Below, in pieces: positions 1-5,501 of a DNA stretch of 8,858 nucleotides. Numbering within the stretch: position 1 is the first letter of the stretch; each line of letters opens with the position of its first letter. The notes under the pieces are model-generated. The model had not been told where the DNA came from. It made no database searches and saw nothing but the letters and a program-made list of their open reading frames with translations. This DNA is from an uncultured Clostridia bacterium (lineage in GTDB: Bacteria > Bacillota > Clostridia > Christensenellales > Aristaeellaceae), in the NCBI GenBank assembly GCA_945877525.1, contig CAMDVP010000120.1, positions 1-8,858 of the forward strand, in the 5' to 3' direction. The translations under genes were made by a program, and so were the position numbers.

Positions 1-38
1 TAACCGAGTTGTTGTAGGTTCGAGCCCTACCTGGGGAG
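1..38 (+). tRNA. tRNA-Asn, 3' part only (cut by window edge)
   Basis: The window opens inside a tRNA at anticodon base 36 (T). After it come the two purines of the anticodon loop, the 3' side of the anticodon stem (CCGAG), a 5-base variable loop (TTGTT), a perfect T arm (GTAGG, loop TTCGAGC, CCTAC), the acceptor 3' strand CTGGGGA and a G discriminator. A T at position 36 means a codon beginning with A. The G discriminator and short variable loop then favour Asn (anticodon GTT), because Ser tRNAs have a long variable arm. The anticodon itself lies outside the window, so the identity is inferred. The 3' CCA is not encoded: CA follows the discriminator, so a nucleotidyltransferase would add it. 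Confidence 0.85.
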
Positions 39-46
39 CAGTCAAT

Positions 47-84
47 CACCCGCGTCTATGAACGGCGCGGGTGTTTTCCTTTTT
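47..84 (+). terminator. Rho-independent terminator of the tRNA transcript
   Basis: An 8-bp perfect GC-rich stem (CACCCGCG at 47-54 with CGCGGGTG at 66-73) and an 11-base loop are followed by TTTTCCTTTTT. It lies 8 bases after the tRNA 3' end, which suits termination of that transcript. Confidence 0.9.
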
Positions 85-90
85 GCTATC

Positions 91-125
91 AAAAAATCCC
101 CCTGCGGGACAAAATCCGCAAGGGG
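91..125 (-). terminator. Rho-independent terminator of the AraC-type gene
   Basis: Read on the minus strand, CCCC and TGCGG (122-125 and 116-120, with one bulged T) pair with CCGCA and GGGG (103-107 and 99-102) around an 8-base loop. A run of six T (91-96) follows. It begins about 28 bases after the stop of the regulator gene and faces the tRNA terminator, so the two transcripts converge and both stop here. Confidence 0.85.
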
Positions 126-152
126 AAGGACTGATGATGGATGCTGCACGGG

Positions 153-1007
153 TTACACACGTTTGACCGGCCGCAGATGGATGTACCCCCGCTCGCCCCG
201 AGGCTCCAGCTGGATGTCAGGGCGGGCGTCATCCCACTGGTACCCCAGGATGGAGGGGTTGTACCGCTGCATGCCCTCCATCAGCGCGCCTATGGCTTCG
301 CGGTAGTTTTCCTCCGCAAAGGGTTCGCCCTGGAACATCAGGTAATCGCCCTCGGGCAGCATCACCGCCTCCAGCCCCTCGGGGGTGGGTGACGCATCGT
401 TCACGTCGCGTTCCACGCCCTGCATGTAGTATTGCCCCTGCTTCCACAGGCACACGGGCTCGCCGCACAGGGAATCCATGCTCATAAGCAGCCCCCACAC
501 GTCGCAGCCCACCTCCTCGCAGTAGCTGAAGTAGTCCGTGGCCTTCACACTGCGCTTGACGATGATCTTCCGCTCGGGCTTATGAATGACCTGGATGAAT
601 ACGCTTTGCACCTTTTCCATTTGCATCGGCTCCTTTCTTAGTGCACGGCCTATCACACCGTAGGGAATGAACAGCGGGAGGGGCTGCGGGCTGCGGGCGT
701 AGGCGCCGGGGTTCATGCCGAATTCCCGTAGAAACGCCCGCTGGTAGCCGTCGACGCTGCCAAAGCCCAGGTCGCAGGCCGCGTCCGTCACGCGGCAGCC
801 GTCCTTCAGCTTCATGGCCGAGCGGGACAGCCTCAACCGGCGGATATACTCCGCAGGCGTCAGCCCCGTCTCCTTCAGAAACAGCCTGTAGGCATGCCAG
901 GGCGAAAACAGCGAGGCTCGTGCCAGGTCACCGAGGGTAATGGACTCTGACAGGTGGGCGTTGATATAGTCCTGCATCCGCTGTACCGCCAGCACATGCT
1001 CCGTCAT
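153..1007 (-). CDS. AraC-family transcriptional regulator with C-terminal GyrI-like effector-binding domain
   Basis: This is a 284-residue DNA-binding regulator with the HTH at the N terminus, as in the Rob type, rather than at the C terminus as in classical AraC. Residues 8-105 hold the two AraC helix-turn-helix units. The first is around 23-45 (ITLGDLARASLFSPWHAYRLF). The second is around 73-95 and contains the family pattern DAACDLGFGSVDGYQRAF followed by FGMNPGAY. Residues 134-282 fit the GyrI-like/effector-binding fold (VIHKPERKIIVKR near the start, EGDYLMFQGEPF and the closing DIQLEPRGERGYIHLRPV), which in relatives binds small hydrophobic or cationic ligands. The start is set by GAGGAGG about 9 bases upstream. 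The gene has its own terminator and lies about 70 bp below the terminator of the VanY-like gene, so it is probably monocistronic. I found no clear promoter in the short gap. The ligand and targets cannot be told from sequence; multidrug or stress response is the usual role. Confidence 0.9.
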   Translation of the reverse strand: MTEHVLAVQRMQDYINAHLSESITLGDLARASLFSPWHAYRLFLKETGLTPAEYIRRLRLSRSAMKLKDGCRVTDAACDLGFGSVDGYQRAFLREFGMNPGAYARSPQPLPLFIPYGVIGRALRKEPMQMEKVQSVFIQVIHKPERKIIVKRSVKATDYFSYCEEVGCDVWGLLMSMDSLCGEPVCLWKQGQYYMQGVERDVNDASPTPEGLEAVMLPEGDYLMFQGEPFAEENYREAIGALMEGMQRYNPSILGYQWDDARPDIQLEPRGERGYIHLRPVKRV

Positions 1008-1076
1008 CCCGATCGCCTCCTCCTCGGGTCATATCTTACCTCAAAGGCGTCAGCTCGCGCTCGACGCTGCTTGCAC

Positions 1077-1106
1077 AAAAAAGGGCGGCCCCCTCTGGAG
1101 CCGCCC
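1077..1106 (-). terminator. Rho-independent terminator of the VanY-like gene
   Basis: On the minus strand GGGCGGC (1106-1100) pairs with GCCGCCC (1089-1083) around a 10-base loop, then six T (1082-1077). It starts 13 bases after the TGA of the VanY-like gene and separates it from the AraC-type gene. Confidence 0.9.
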
Positions 1107-1119
1107 CGCATGCTGTCTG

Positions 1120-2253
1120 TCAATATTCAAACACCGTAATCACGCCGCCCATGTTGTCCAGGCTGGACACATAGCCCTTGGCCCGATTGGTAACCTGAAT
1201 CTGGAAGGAGGAGGCCTCGTCTCCCACATACTGCCGGACGATTTCATAGCGCAGAGCGCCGTCCTCAAACACGGCGATGTGCGGATGCTCCTGCAGGTAT
1301 TCAATGTATTCCTCCAGGCACAGATCAAGGGTGTGCATCACGGCGGCGTTGCCGCGTCCCACATAGCGGTAGGCACGCAGAGAAACGCTCACGCCGGTCT
1401 TGTAGCTCTTGTCTGCGGTGCCCTTTACAGGGTAGTCCGTCTTGGGGAAGCGGAAGACCAGGCCGTATTTCCAGCAGTTTTCGCTCATCCACTGGCCCTC
1501 GGCGGTGTTCACATAGGTGGACTTGTTCACCTCAGCGTCGCCCTTCTTGTACAGCCGCAGGGTGAAGGCCAGGCCGGAGTTGAACTCGCTGGTGCCGGGG
1601 TAGTTCACATCGCGCTTGGTGCGCTCGATGAGGGCGTCGCCGGAATAGCTGTCGGCATACTTTTCCATGTACTTGTTGAACAGCTCGTTCTGCGCATCCC
1701 AGGAGCGGTAGGCTTCCTCGACGATGTAGTTCTCATAGCCCAGGGCCTTGGCGTCGTTCACGGCGCTGACCAGCGCGTCGATGGCCACAGGGAACAGCTG
1801 CAGGTTATAGTTATCCACCTGCAGATTGCCCGAGGTGTACTTGCCGATGCTGACCAGGTTTTCCTCGGAAAAATCGTCGGGGCGGGAATGCCACTCGTTC
1901 ACCAGCAGCATGCCGTTGTTCATCACATCCGACCTGTTTACGGTGATGATGGTCGCGTTCTCCAGGGGATAGCTCGTCAGGTCAATGACGTCCCAGCCCT
2001 CGGTTTTCTGGGCGGGCCAGGCAAGGTTGGCCCCGCTCTTTGTAGACTGCTCGTATTCCGCCAGGGCCTTGGCATATTCCTGATCGCGCTTTTCGTTGGT
2101 TTCCCGGGCGGCCTGCTGGCGGCTTTCCAGCGTCTGGGCCCGGTAATCCGTGATAGCGTTGCCGAGGAAAAGCGCGCCGGCGGCCAGTACAGCCAGGCAC
2201 ACCGTCCAGATCAGCATGACCTTGATAGGGTCGCGTCGATTCTGCTTCTTCAT
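1120..2253 (-). CDS. Membrane-anchored VanY-like (peptidase M15B) protein, predicted catalytically inactive
   Basis: The 377-residue product has a basic N terminus, one membrane segment at about 11-35, a charged and probably coiled-coil stretch at about 36-70, then an extracellular VanY-type D-Ala-D-Ala carboxypeptidase fold at about 95-320. Fold landmarks are visible: AYRSWDAQ (181-188), YPGTSEFNSGLAF (218-230), QWMSENCWKYGLVFRFPK (254-271) and YRYVG (295-299). The catalytic residues are not. In active VanY proteins the motif SEHxxGLAxD supplies a zinc His and Asp; here they are Phe224 and Thr231. The motif ExxHxRYVG supplies the base Glu and the last zinc His; here they are Ser291 and Ala294. 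The reading frame is intact and the codons read clearly, so this looks like a pseudoenzyme rather than a decayed gene. About 75 C-terminal residues (303-377) go beyond the usual domain. A modest AGGTG lies 10 bases before the ATG. A role in binding or sensing peptidoglycan is inference. Confidence 0.85.
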   Translation of the reverse strand: MKKQNRRDPIKVMLIWTVCLAVLAAGALFLGNAITDYRAQTLESRQQAARETNEKRDQEYAKALAEYEQSTKSGANLAWPAQKTEGWDVIDLTSYPLENATIITVNRSDVMNNGMLLVNEWHSRPDDFSEENLVSIGKYTSGNLQVDNYNLQLFPVAIDALVSAVNDAKALGYENYIVEEAYRSWDAQNELFNKYMEKYADSYSGDALIERTKRDVNYPGTSEFNSGLAFTLRLYKKGDAEVNKSTYVNTAEGQWMSENCWKYGLVFRFPKTDYPVKGTADKSYKTGVSVSLRAYRYVGRGNAAVMHTLDLCLEEYIEYLQEHPHIAVFEDGALRYEIVRQYVGDEASSFQIQVTNRAKGYVSSLDNMGGVITVFEY

Positions 2254-2448
2254 ATGGAGAAAACACCTGCCTTCCGCAAGGTTGATGGAGGTTTGCCAAA
2301 TATGGAAACGGTTCAGTGTGCCGGAATCATCCGCAGGGGTGAAAAAAGGCGCAAAAAACCCGTTTCTTCAAAACATTCATTCTCCATTGGGCAGGCAAGT
2401 TCCTTCTTTCTGCGGAAGAACTTTGCACAATTCTTCCCACGGGGCGCA

Positions 2449-2462
2449 TGAAAGCGCTTTTT
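2449..2462 (+). promoter_or_regulatory. cre-like site (CcpA operator candidate)
   Basis: TGAAAGCGCTTTTT matches 12 of 14 positions of the ideal Firmicutes catabolite-responsive element TGAAAGCGCTTTCA, and its core AAAGCGCTTT is a perfect palindrome. It lies about 50 bp before the FMN lipoprotein start. A weak -35 (TTGCAC, 2423-2428) with a poor -10 around 2447-2452 would put the site on or just after the promoter, a repressing position. The match is seen; CcpA control is inferred and assumes the genome has ccpA. Confidence 0.5.
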
Positions 2463-2497
2463 CGGGCGCACCCTACCCGGGACGAAACTGCCCGAAA
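2460..2497 (+). promoter_or_regulatory. Leader hairpin abutting the ribosome binding site
   Basis: TTTCGGGC (2460-2467) is the exact complement of GCCCGAAA (2490-2497), an 8-bp stem with a 22-base loop that itself contains CCCGGG. The stem ends directly against the Shine-Dalgarno sequence GGAAGGA (2498-2504) of the FMN lipoprotein gene. It could influence translation or mRNA stability, or may be incidental; no known riboswitch class is recognised. Confidence 0.35.
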
Positions 2498-2511
2498 GGA
2501 AGGATAGAAGC

Positions 2512-3495
2512 ATGCGCAGCGTGGGAAAAACGATTCTGTGCCTGATGACGGCCCTGTTGCTGGCGGCCTGCGCCGCCGGGGCGGAGGAGCATACCGGCGA
2601 GGCGGAGGGCTACGGCGGAACGCTGAAGGTGCGCGTCGCCATGGACGGGCGGCGGCTGACCAGCGTTACCGTGACCGAGCATCATGAAACCGAGGGCGTG
2701 GGCACCCGCGCCATTGACGAAATGCCTGCCGCCATGGTGGCTGCGGGTACCTGGCAGGTGGACGGCGTGAGCGGCGCAACGGTGACCAGCAACGCCCTCA
2801 AGGCCGCTGTGCAGGATGCCATGGGCGAGAACAGCGCCGCGGCCTCCCCTGAAGCGGAAAACACATCGCCGCAGCCAGGCTCCGCCGTGGAGGCGCTGCC
2901 GGAGAACATACTATCCGGCACGGGCATGTGCGCCACCGGCCGCCTGGGTCCCGGCAAGGATGCGGAGGGAAACCAGGTGCATTCCTTCAACGTGGTGTTT
3001 GCCCATGGTCTGTTTGACGAGGAGGGCCGGGTGCTGGCGCTGGGGGTGGATCAGCTGGAGGTGTCTTCGCCCAACCTGGAGGGGGAAACCGCCTCGCGCT
3101 TTACCGGCTGGCCGGAAGAGGACAGCGAGGCGTTCATGCAGGAAATTTCCGCCTGGCAGAGCAAGGGCGCCCTGGGCGACCGCTATAAGCTGAAAAGCGG
3201 CACCTGGCGGGAGGAAATGGATGCTTACCAGCGGCTGTTTACCGGCAAGACGGTGGATGAAATCGAAGCCTGGTATGACAAATTCTGCTCGGAGGAAACG
3301 GGTCGTCCCCTGATGGCGGAAAGTGAGAGCGAGACGGATCAAGCAAAGTACGCCGGTCTGACGGAGGAAGAAAAAAAGCAGCTGGCCGACGCGACCACCA
3401 TGGCCACCATGTCCCTGCGGGACAGCCACGGCGATATCCTGACGGCCATCCGCCGCGCCTGGGAAGACGCGCAGACGGTGCGGACACCCCGATAG
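2512..3495 (+). CDS. FMN-binding domain lipoprotein (putative covalently flavinylated, extracellular electron transfer type)
   Basis: A 327-residue exported lipoprotein. A short basic start and hydrophobic stretch lead to the lipobox LAAC, with Cys20 as the lipidation site. Residues 33-105 form an FMN_bind domain with the flavinylation motif DGVSGAT (84-90); in this family ApbE attaches FMN to the Thr, here Thr90. A Ser/Pro/Glu-rich linker (about 107-130) joins a second region (about 135-275) resembling the partner domain of two-domain PplA-like proteins: SFNVVFAHGLFDEEGRVLAL, then GALGDRYKLKS and YQRLFTGKTVDEI. This half has no SGAT motif, so one flavin per protein is expected. An acidic tail follows. 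GGAAGGA stands 7 bases before the ATG. The likely role is electron transfer on the outer face of the membrane; no ApbE, Rnf or NADH dehydrogenase gene lies nearby, so its partner is unknown. The stop codon is 4 bp from that of the convergent NUDIX gene. Confidence 0.85.
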   Translation: MRSVGKTILCLMTALLLAACAAGAEEHTGEAEGYGGTLKVRVAMDGRRLTSVTVTEHHETEGVGTRAIDEMPAAMVAAGTWQVDGVSGATVTSNALKAAVQDAMGENSAAASPEAENTSPQPGSAVEALPENILSGTGMCATGRLGPGKDAEGNQVHSFNVVFAHGLFDEEGRVLALGVDQLEVSSPNLEGETASRFTGWPEEDSEAFMQEISAWQSKGALGDRYKLKSGTWREEMDAYQRLFTGKTVDEIEAWYDKFCSEETGRPLMAESESETDQAKYAGLTEEEKKQLADATTMATMSLRDSHGDILTAIRRAWEDAQTVRTPR

Positions 3496-3499
3496 TCCC

Positions 3500-3907
3500 T
3501 TACAGGGAAGCCAGAACCTCCCGGGCCAGCACAGGGGTGATGCCCGGGTAGGTCAGGTTCTCCGGCAGGCGGTCGAAGGCATGCACCTCGGCCATTTCGC
3601 TGTCGGGAAGCGGCCCCAGGGCGCGGATATCCGCCAGAAACACCACGCCCACGGCGCTGCCCTGTCTGTCTCCGGCCCAGTAGTCGCACAGAGGGCGGAT
3701 AGCATAGTCCGTTGCGCCGCTTTCCTCATACAGCTCCCGGCGGGCGGCCGCCAGGGGCGTTTCGCCCTCCTCAATGTGCCCGCCCTGGGTTTCCCAGGTG
3801 GTGCGCTCCCGGTGGCGGGAAAGCAGCCACCGCCCGTCCATCCGGGACAGGATCACCACATATTTGTAGGCGGGAAAGGTGTTCAGCGGGAAAACCTTGC
3901 TGAGCAT
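3500..3907 (-). CDS. NUDIX hydrolase
   Basis: The 135-residue cytoplasmic protein has a complete NUDIX box, G-x5-E-x7-REUxEExGU, at residues 43-65 (G43, E49, R57-E58-L59, E61-E62, G64), which binds the divalent metals and hydrolyses a nucleoside diphosphate linked to another moiety. The strand before it (KYVVILSRMDGRWLLSRHRE) and the PENL near the C terminus resemble YtkD-type 8-oxo-dGTPases, so a nucleotide-pool cleaning role is possible but the substrate is not proven. An in-frame ATG at 4024 would give 174 residues, but I chose 3907: AAAGGAG sits 9 bases before this ATG, and the promoter at 3943-3971 would start transcription downstream of 4024. The residues upstream of 3907 also look non-coding. 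The gene stands alone and converges on the FMN lipoprotein gene. Confidence 0.9.
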   Translation of the reverse strand: MLSKVFPLNTFPAYKYVVILSRMDGRWLLSRHRERTTWETQGGHIEEGETPLAAARRELYEESGATDYAIRPLCDYWAGDRQGSAVGVVFLADIRALGPLPDSEMAEVHAFDRLPENLTYPGITPVLAREVLASL

Positions 3908-3942
3908 GGCGCGCATCTCCTTTGGAACATATGTTTGCATCA

Positions 3943-3971
3943 AGCATACCACAGCCCGGGGCAAAACACAA
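3943..3971 (-). promoter_or_regulatory. Promoter of the NUDIX gene (extended -10)
   Basis: On the minus strand TTGTGT (3971-3966), a 17-bp spacer and TATGCT (3948-3943) preceded by TGG give a sigma-A promoter with an extended -10. The predicted start of transcription is near 3936, leaving a leader of about 30 bases before the ATG at 3907. Confidence 0.7.
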
Positions 3972-4027
3972 GGCGAACAGTCAGGCAGCGTGTCCGGCAC
4001 TCGCTTACCGCGTTTGGCCTTCATGCT

Positions 4028-4074
4028 AAAGCAAGAGCCCTTCCTCTATTCTGCGGAGGAAGGGCCTTTGCTTT
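4028..4074 (-). terminator. Large hairpin, probable terminator (possibly bidirectional)
   Basis: A perfect 10-bp stem (GCCCTTCCTC 4037-4046 with GAGGAAGGGC 4056-4065, 9-base loop) is extended by a 7-bp outer stem (AAAGCAA 4028-4034 with TTGCTTT 4068-4074) across a small internal loop. On the minus strand the inner stem is followed by TCTTGCTTT; on the plus strand by CTTTGCTTT. The only gene reading into it is the radical SAM gene on the minus strand, which stops about 160 bp earlier, so I assign it there. The imperfect T tract lowers confidence. Confidence 0.5.
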
Positions 4075-4076
4075 AT

Positions 4077-4118
4077 TGCTCATACTGAGCAGCATTATGA
4101 GCAGCATTAAAAGTATGA
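4077..4118. repeat. 12-bp tandem duplication enclosed by inverted repeats
   Basis: TGAGCAGCATTA occurs twice without a gap (4086-4097 and 4098-4109). The first copy also pairs with TGCTCA (4077-4082) across three bases. TCATACT (4080-4086) is the exact complement of AGTATGA (4112-4118), so the duplicated block can sit in the loop of a 7-bp stem. No coding sequence is present; the block separates the terminator-like hairpin from the multi-hairpin element. Confidence 0.6.
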
Positions 4119-4139
4119 CAGCAAAGGGACGGCCCCCGA

Positions 4140-4212
4140 AGGTTTCCAAAGGGCGATCGGAAAGCCCTTTGGTCGCGCCCGCAGGCGCGAAACCTCTGCT
4201 TTCGACAAAGCA
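4140..4212. repeat. Intergenic multi-hairpin element (three-way-junction type)
   Basis: Four nested or adjacent perfect stems occur within 73 bp. CCAAAGGGC (4146-4154) pairs with GCCCTTTGG (4164-4172), 9 bp. TCGCGCC (4173-4179) pairs with GGCGCGA (4184-4190), 7 bp with a 4-base loop. AGGTTT (4140-4145) and AAACCT (4190-4195) close both hairpins into a three-way junction. TGCTTT (4197-4202) pairs with AAAGCA (4207-4212), 6 bp with a 4-base loop. Density and perfection of pairing are far above the surrounding DNA. It may be a dispersed palindromic repeat or a structured 3' UTR of the radical SAM mRNA. With the two preceding elements it fills the roughly 330-bp gene-free stretch. Confidence 0.6.
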
Positions 4213-4233
4213 ATCGTTTATGCGAGAACAGTC

Positions 4234-5358
4234 TCACAGCACGATCTGCCCCAGCCGGTAGCCGTCGGGCAACTCCTCCTCATGGACAAAGGGCAGGCTG
4301 TCGTCATAGAGCGTGGGCAGGAAGGCCTCATAGGGCAGGCGGTCAAACTCGCTTCCGTAGCCGCTCTGGCCGAACCAGCCGCCCTCCTTGGCCTTCAGGT
4401 TCAGGTCGCGGGCCAGCTTGGTTAGGTTGCAGCAGTCGTGTACGGCGATGGGCCACTTTTCCCCGGCAGCCTGCTTCATGAAGCGCAGCGTCAGGTCACG
4501 GCTCCACACGGGGGACAGATACCCCAGGCGGGTCATGTACATGGGCTCGCCCAGGTAGTTGCCGATGTTGTTGGGGTTCAGGTGCAGCTCGGCGCAGTTG
4601 ATGAAGTCCAGCCCCGTGGCCAGGATGGCGTCCTTCTTCTGCTGGAAGGCGTCAAAGAACTCCGGGGTCATGGGGGTCTCGATGCCCACGCGGCGGATGT
4701 GCTGCTTCGCCATGCCCATGGCCTCGATCACGCGGTCGGCGCAGGCGGTGGCCCCCAGGTTGAAGCGCAATTCGTCCAGCCCGGCCTGCCCCAGCATGGC
4801 CAGGTTTTCCTCCGTGGCAAGGGTGCCGTTGGTGTACATGTGCTGATGCACCCCTGCGGCATGGAAGCGCCGGATGATCCCTTCGTATTTCTCGATCTCC
4901 ATGAAAGGCTCCAGGTATACATAGGACACGCCGGTGGGCTTGGGCTGGGCGGCCAGGAGCAGGTCAATGTCCTCCTCATAGAAGCGGGTGCCGCCGATTT
5001 CCCACAGCCCCTCGCCGATGGGCGGCTGGCAGTCCAGCTCGCCGTAGTTGTAGCAGAACCTGCACTGGATGTTGCAGCGGTTGGTCTTGCGGATGGCGCT
5101 CAACCCGCTGCCCAGCAGACAGGAGCGGCATCCCATGGGAAACTTTGCGTCCTCGCCTACATACAGCGTGCGGCCCTTGAGGCTCTTGAGCCCCGGAATC
5201 TCCGCCAGCATGGCGGCCCGGCGACGCTCCACGGCCCGCTCGATCTGCGTCAGCGTGGCGTAGGCAATCTCCTGCTGGCGGGGCGGAAGCCCCTCGTCCT
5301 CGGGCAGCTGGGCGAAAAACTCAAACCATTTTACAGCGTCCTTCTTGGCAATGTCCAT
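4234..5358 (-). CDS. Radical SAM protein related to pyruvate formate-lyase activating enzyme (COG2108-like)
   Basis: A 374-residue protein with the radical SAM cluster motif CNIQCRFC (Cys95, Cys99, Cys102), which binds the [4Fe-4S] cluster that cleaves S-adenosylmethionine. The barrel motif MYTNGTL (174-180) follows the usual spacing. A further cysteine pair, GCRSC (Cys77, Cys80), lies just before the cluster, and more cysteines occur at 110, 255 and 309-310 (HDCCN), so an auxiliary cluster is possible. The overall pattern fits uncharacterised proteins related to pyruvate formate-lyase activases; the substrate is unknown and no glycyl-radical enzyme lies nearby. The start at 5358 is chosen over an in-frame ATG at 5385: GGGAGG lies 7 bases before 5358, while 5385 falls at or upstream of the predicted transcription start. 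Last residues are GQIVL. The gene diverges from the M28 operon and has its own promoter. Confidence 0.88.
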   Translation of the reverse strand: MDIAKKDAVKWFEFFAQLPEDEGLPPRQQEIAYATLTQIERAVERRRAAMLAEIPGLKSLKGRTLYVGEDAKFPMGCRSCLLGSGLSAIRKTNRCNIQCRFCYNYGELDCQPPIGEGLWEIGGTRFYEEDIDLLLAAQPKPTGVSYVYLEPFMEIEKYEGIIRRFHAAGVHQHMYTNGTLATEENLAMLGQAGLDELRFNLGATACADRVIEAMGMAKQHIRRVGIETPMTPEFFDAFQQKKDAILATGLDFINCAELHLNPNNIGNYLGEPMYMTRLGYLSPVWSRDLTLRFMKQAAGEKWPIAVHDCCNLTKLARDLNLKAKEGGWFGQSGYGSEFDRLPYEAFLPTLYDDSLPFVHEEELPDGYRLGQIVL

Positions 5359-5374
5359 GCGGCATCCTCCCATC

Positions 5375-5388
5375 TGTGTGCGCACACA
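5375..5388. promoter_or_regulatory. Perfect 14-bp palindrome at the radical SAM transcription start (operator candidate)
   Basis: TGTGTGCGCACACA reads the same on both strands. It runs from the last base of the predicted -10 to a few bases before the Shine-Dalgarno sequence, covering the expected +1 near 5381. A repressor bound here would block initiation; alternatively it forms a short hairpin at the 5' end of the mRNA. Confidence 0.5.
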
Positions 5389-5416
5389 TCATAGCACAAT
5401 GCCGGAAAAGGCGCAA
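5388..5416 (-). promoter_or_regulatory. Promoter of the radical SAM gene
   Basis: On the minus strand TTGCGC (5416-5411), a 17-bp spacer and TATGAT (5393-5388) form a good sigma-A promoter. The expected transcription start near 5381 gives a leader of about 22 bases. Confidence 0.7.
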
Positions 5417-5442
5417 GCCGCGGTTTTTTCTCTGCATCCGGG

Positions 5443-5470
5443 GTGACATCCGCCGGATGTATGCTATAAT
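5443..5470 (+). promoter_or_regulatory. Strong promoter of the M28 peptidase - gluQ operon
   Basis: GTGACA (5443-5448), a 16-bp spacer and a consensus TATAAT (5465-5470) preceded by TGC, so the -10 is extended. Transcription should start near 5477, about 25 bases before the M28 start codon. The -35 lies 26 bp from that of the divergent radical SAM promoter. Confidence 0.8.
5446..5460. promoter_or_regulatory. Perfect 15-bp palindrome inside the M28 promoter (operator candidate)
   Basis: ACATCCG-C-CGGATGT is a perfect 7+1+7 inverted repeat lying between the -35 and the -10. A third half-site CATCCG lies at 5435-5440. Position and symmetry suit a dimeric regulator competing with, or realigning, RNA polymerase. 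The protein that would bind is not identifiable. Confidence 0.5.
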
Positions 5471-5501
5471 GGAGAAAATGCTTTGCAAGGAGGATGTGCC
5501 C

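Noticed and set aside
1..40. tRNA 3' end as an integration site for a mobile element
   Set aside because: No integrase, direct repeat of the tRNA end or phage-like gene is seen downstream; the next features are a terminator and an ordinary regulator.
1279..2451. 390-residue open frame on the plus strand, antisense to the VanY-like gene
   Set aside because: It mirrors a well-supported gene, has no ribosome binding site or recognisable domain, and long antisense frames are common in GC-rich DNA.
3496..3508. Short hairpin TCCCT-TAC-AGGGA between the convergent genes
   Set aside because: Only five base pairs with a 3-base loop, and no T tract on either strand.
3908..4024. 39-residue N-terminal extension of the NUDIX protein
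   Set aside because: The promoter at 3943-3971 and the ribosome binding site at 3917-3923 place the real start at 3907.
3581..4261. 226-residue plus-strand frame through the NUDIX gene and the hairpin region
   Set aside because: It crosses the NUDIX gene in antisense, the NUDIX promoter and the palindromic element, with no domain or ribosome binding site.
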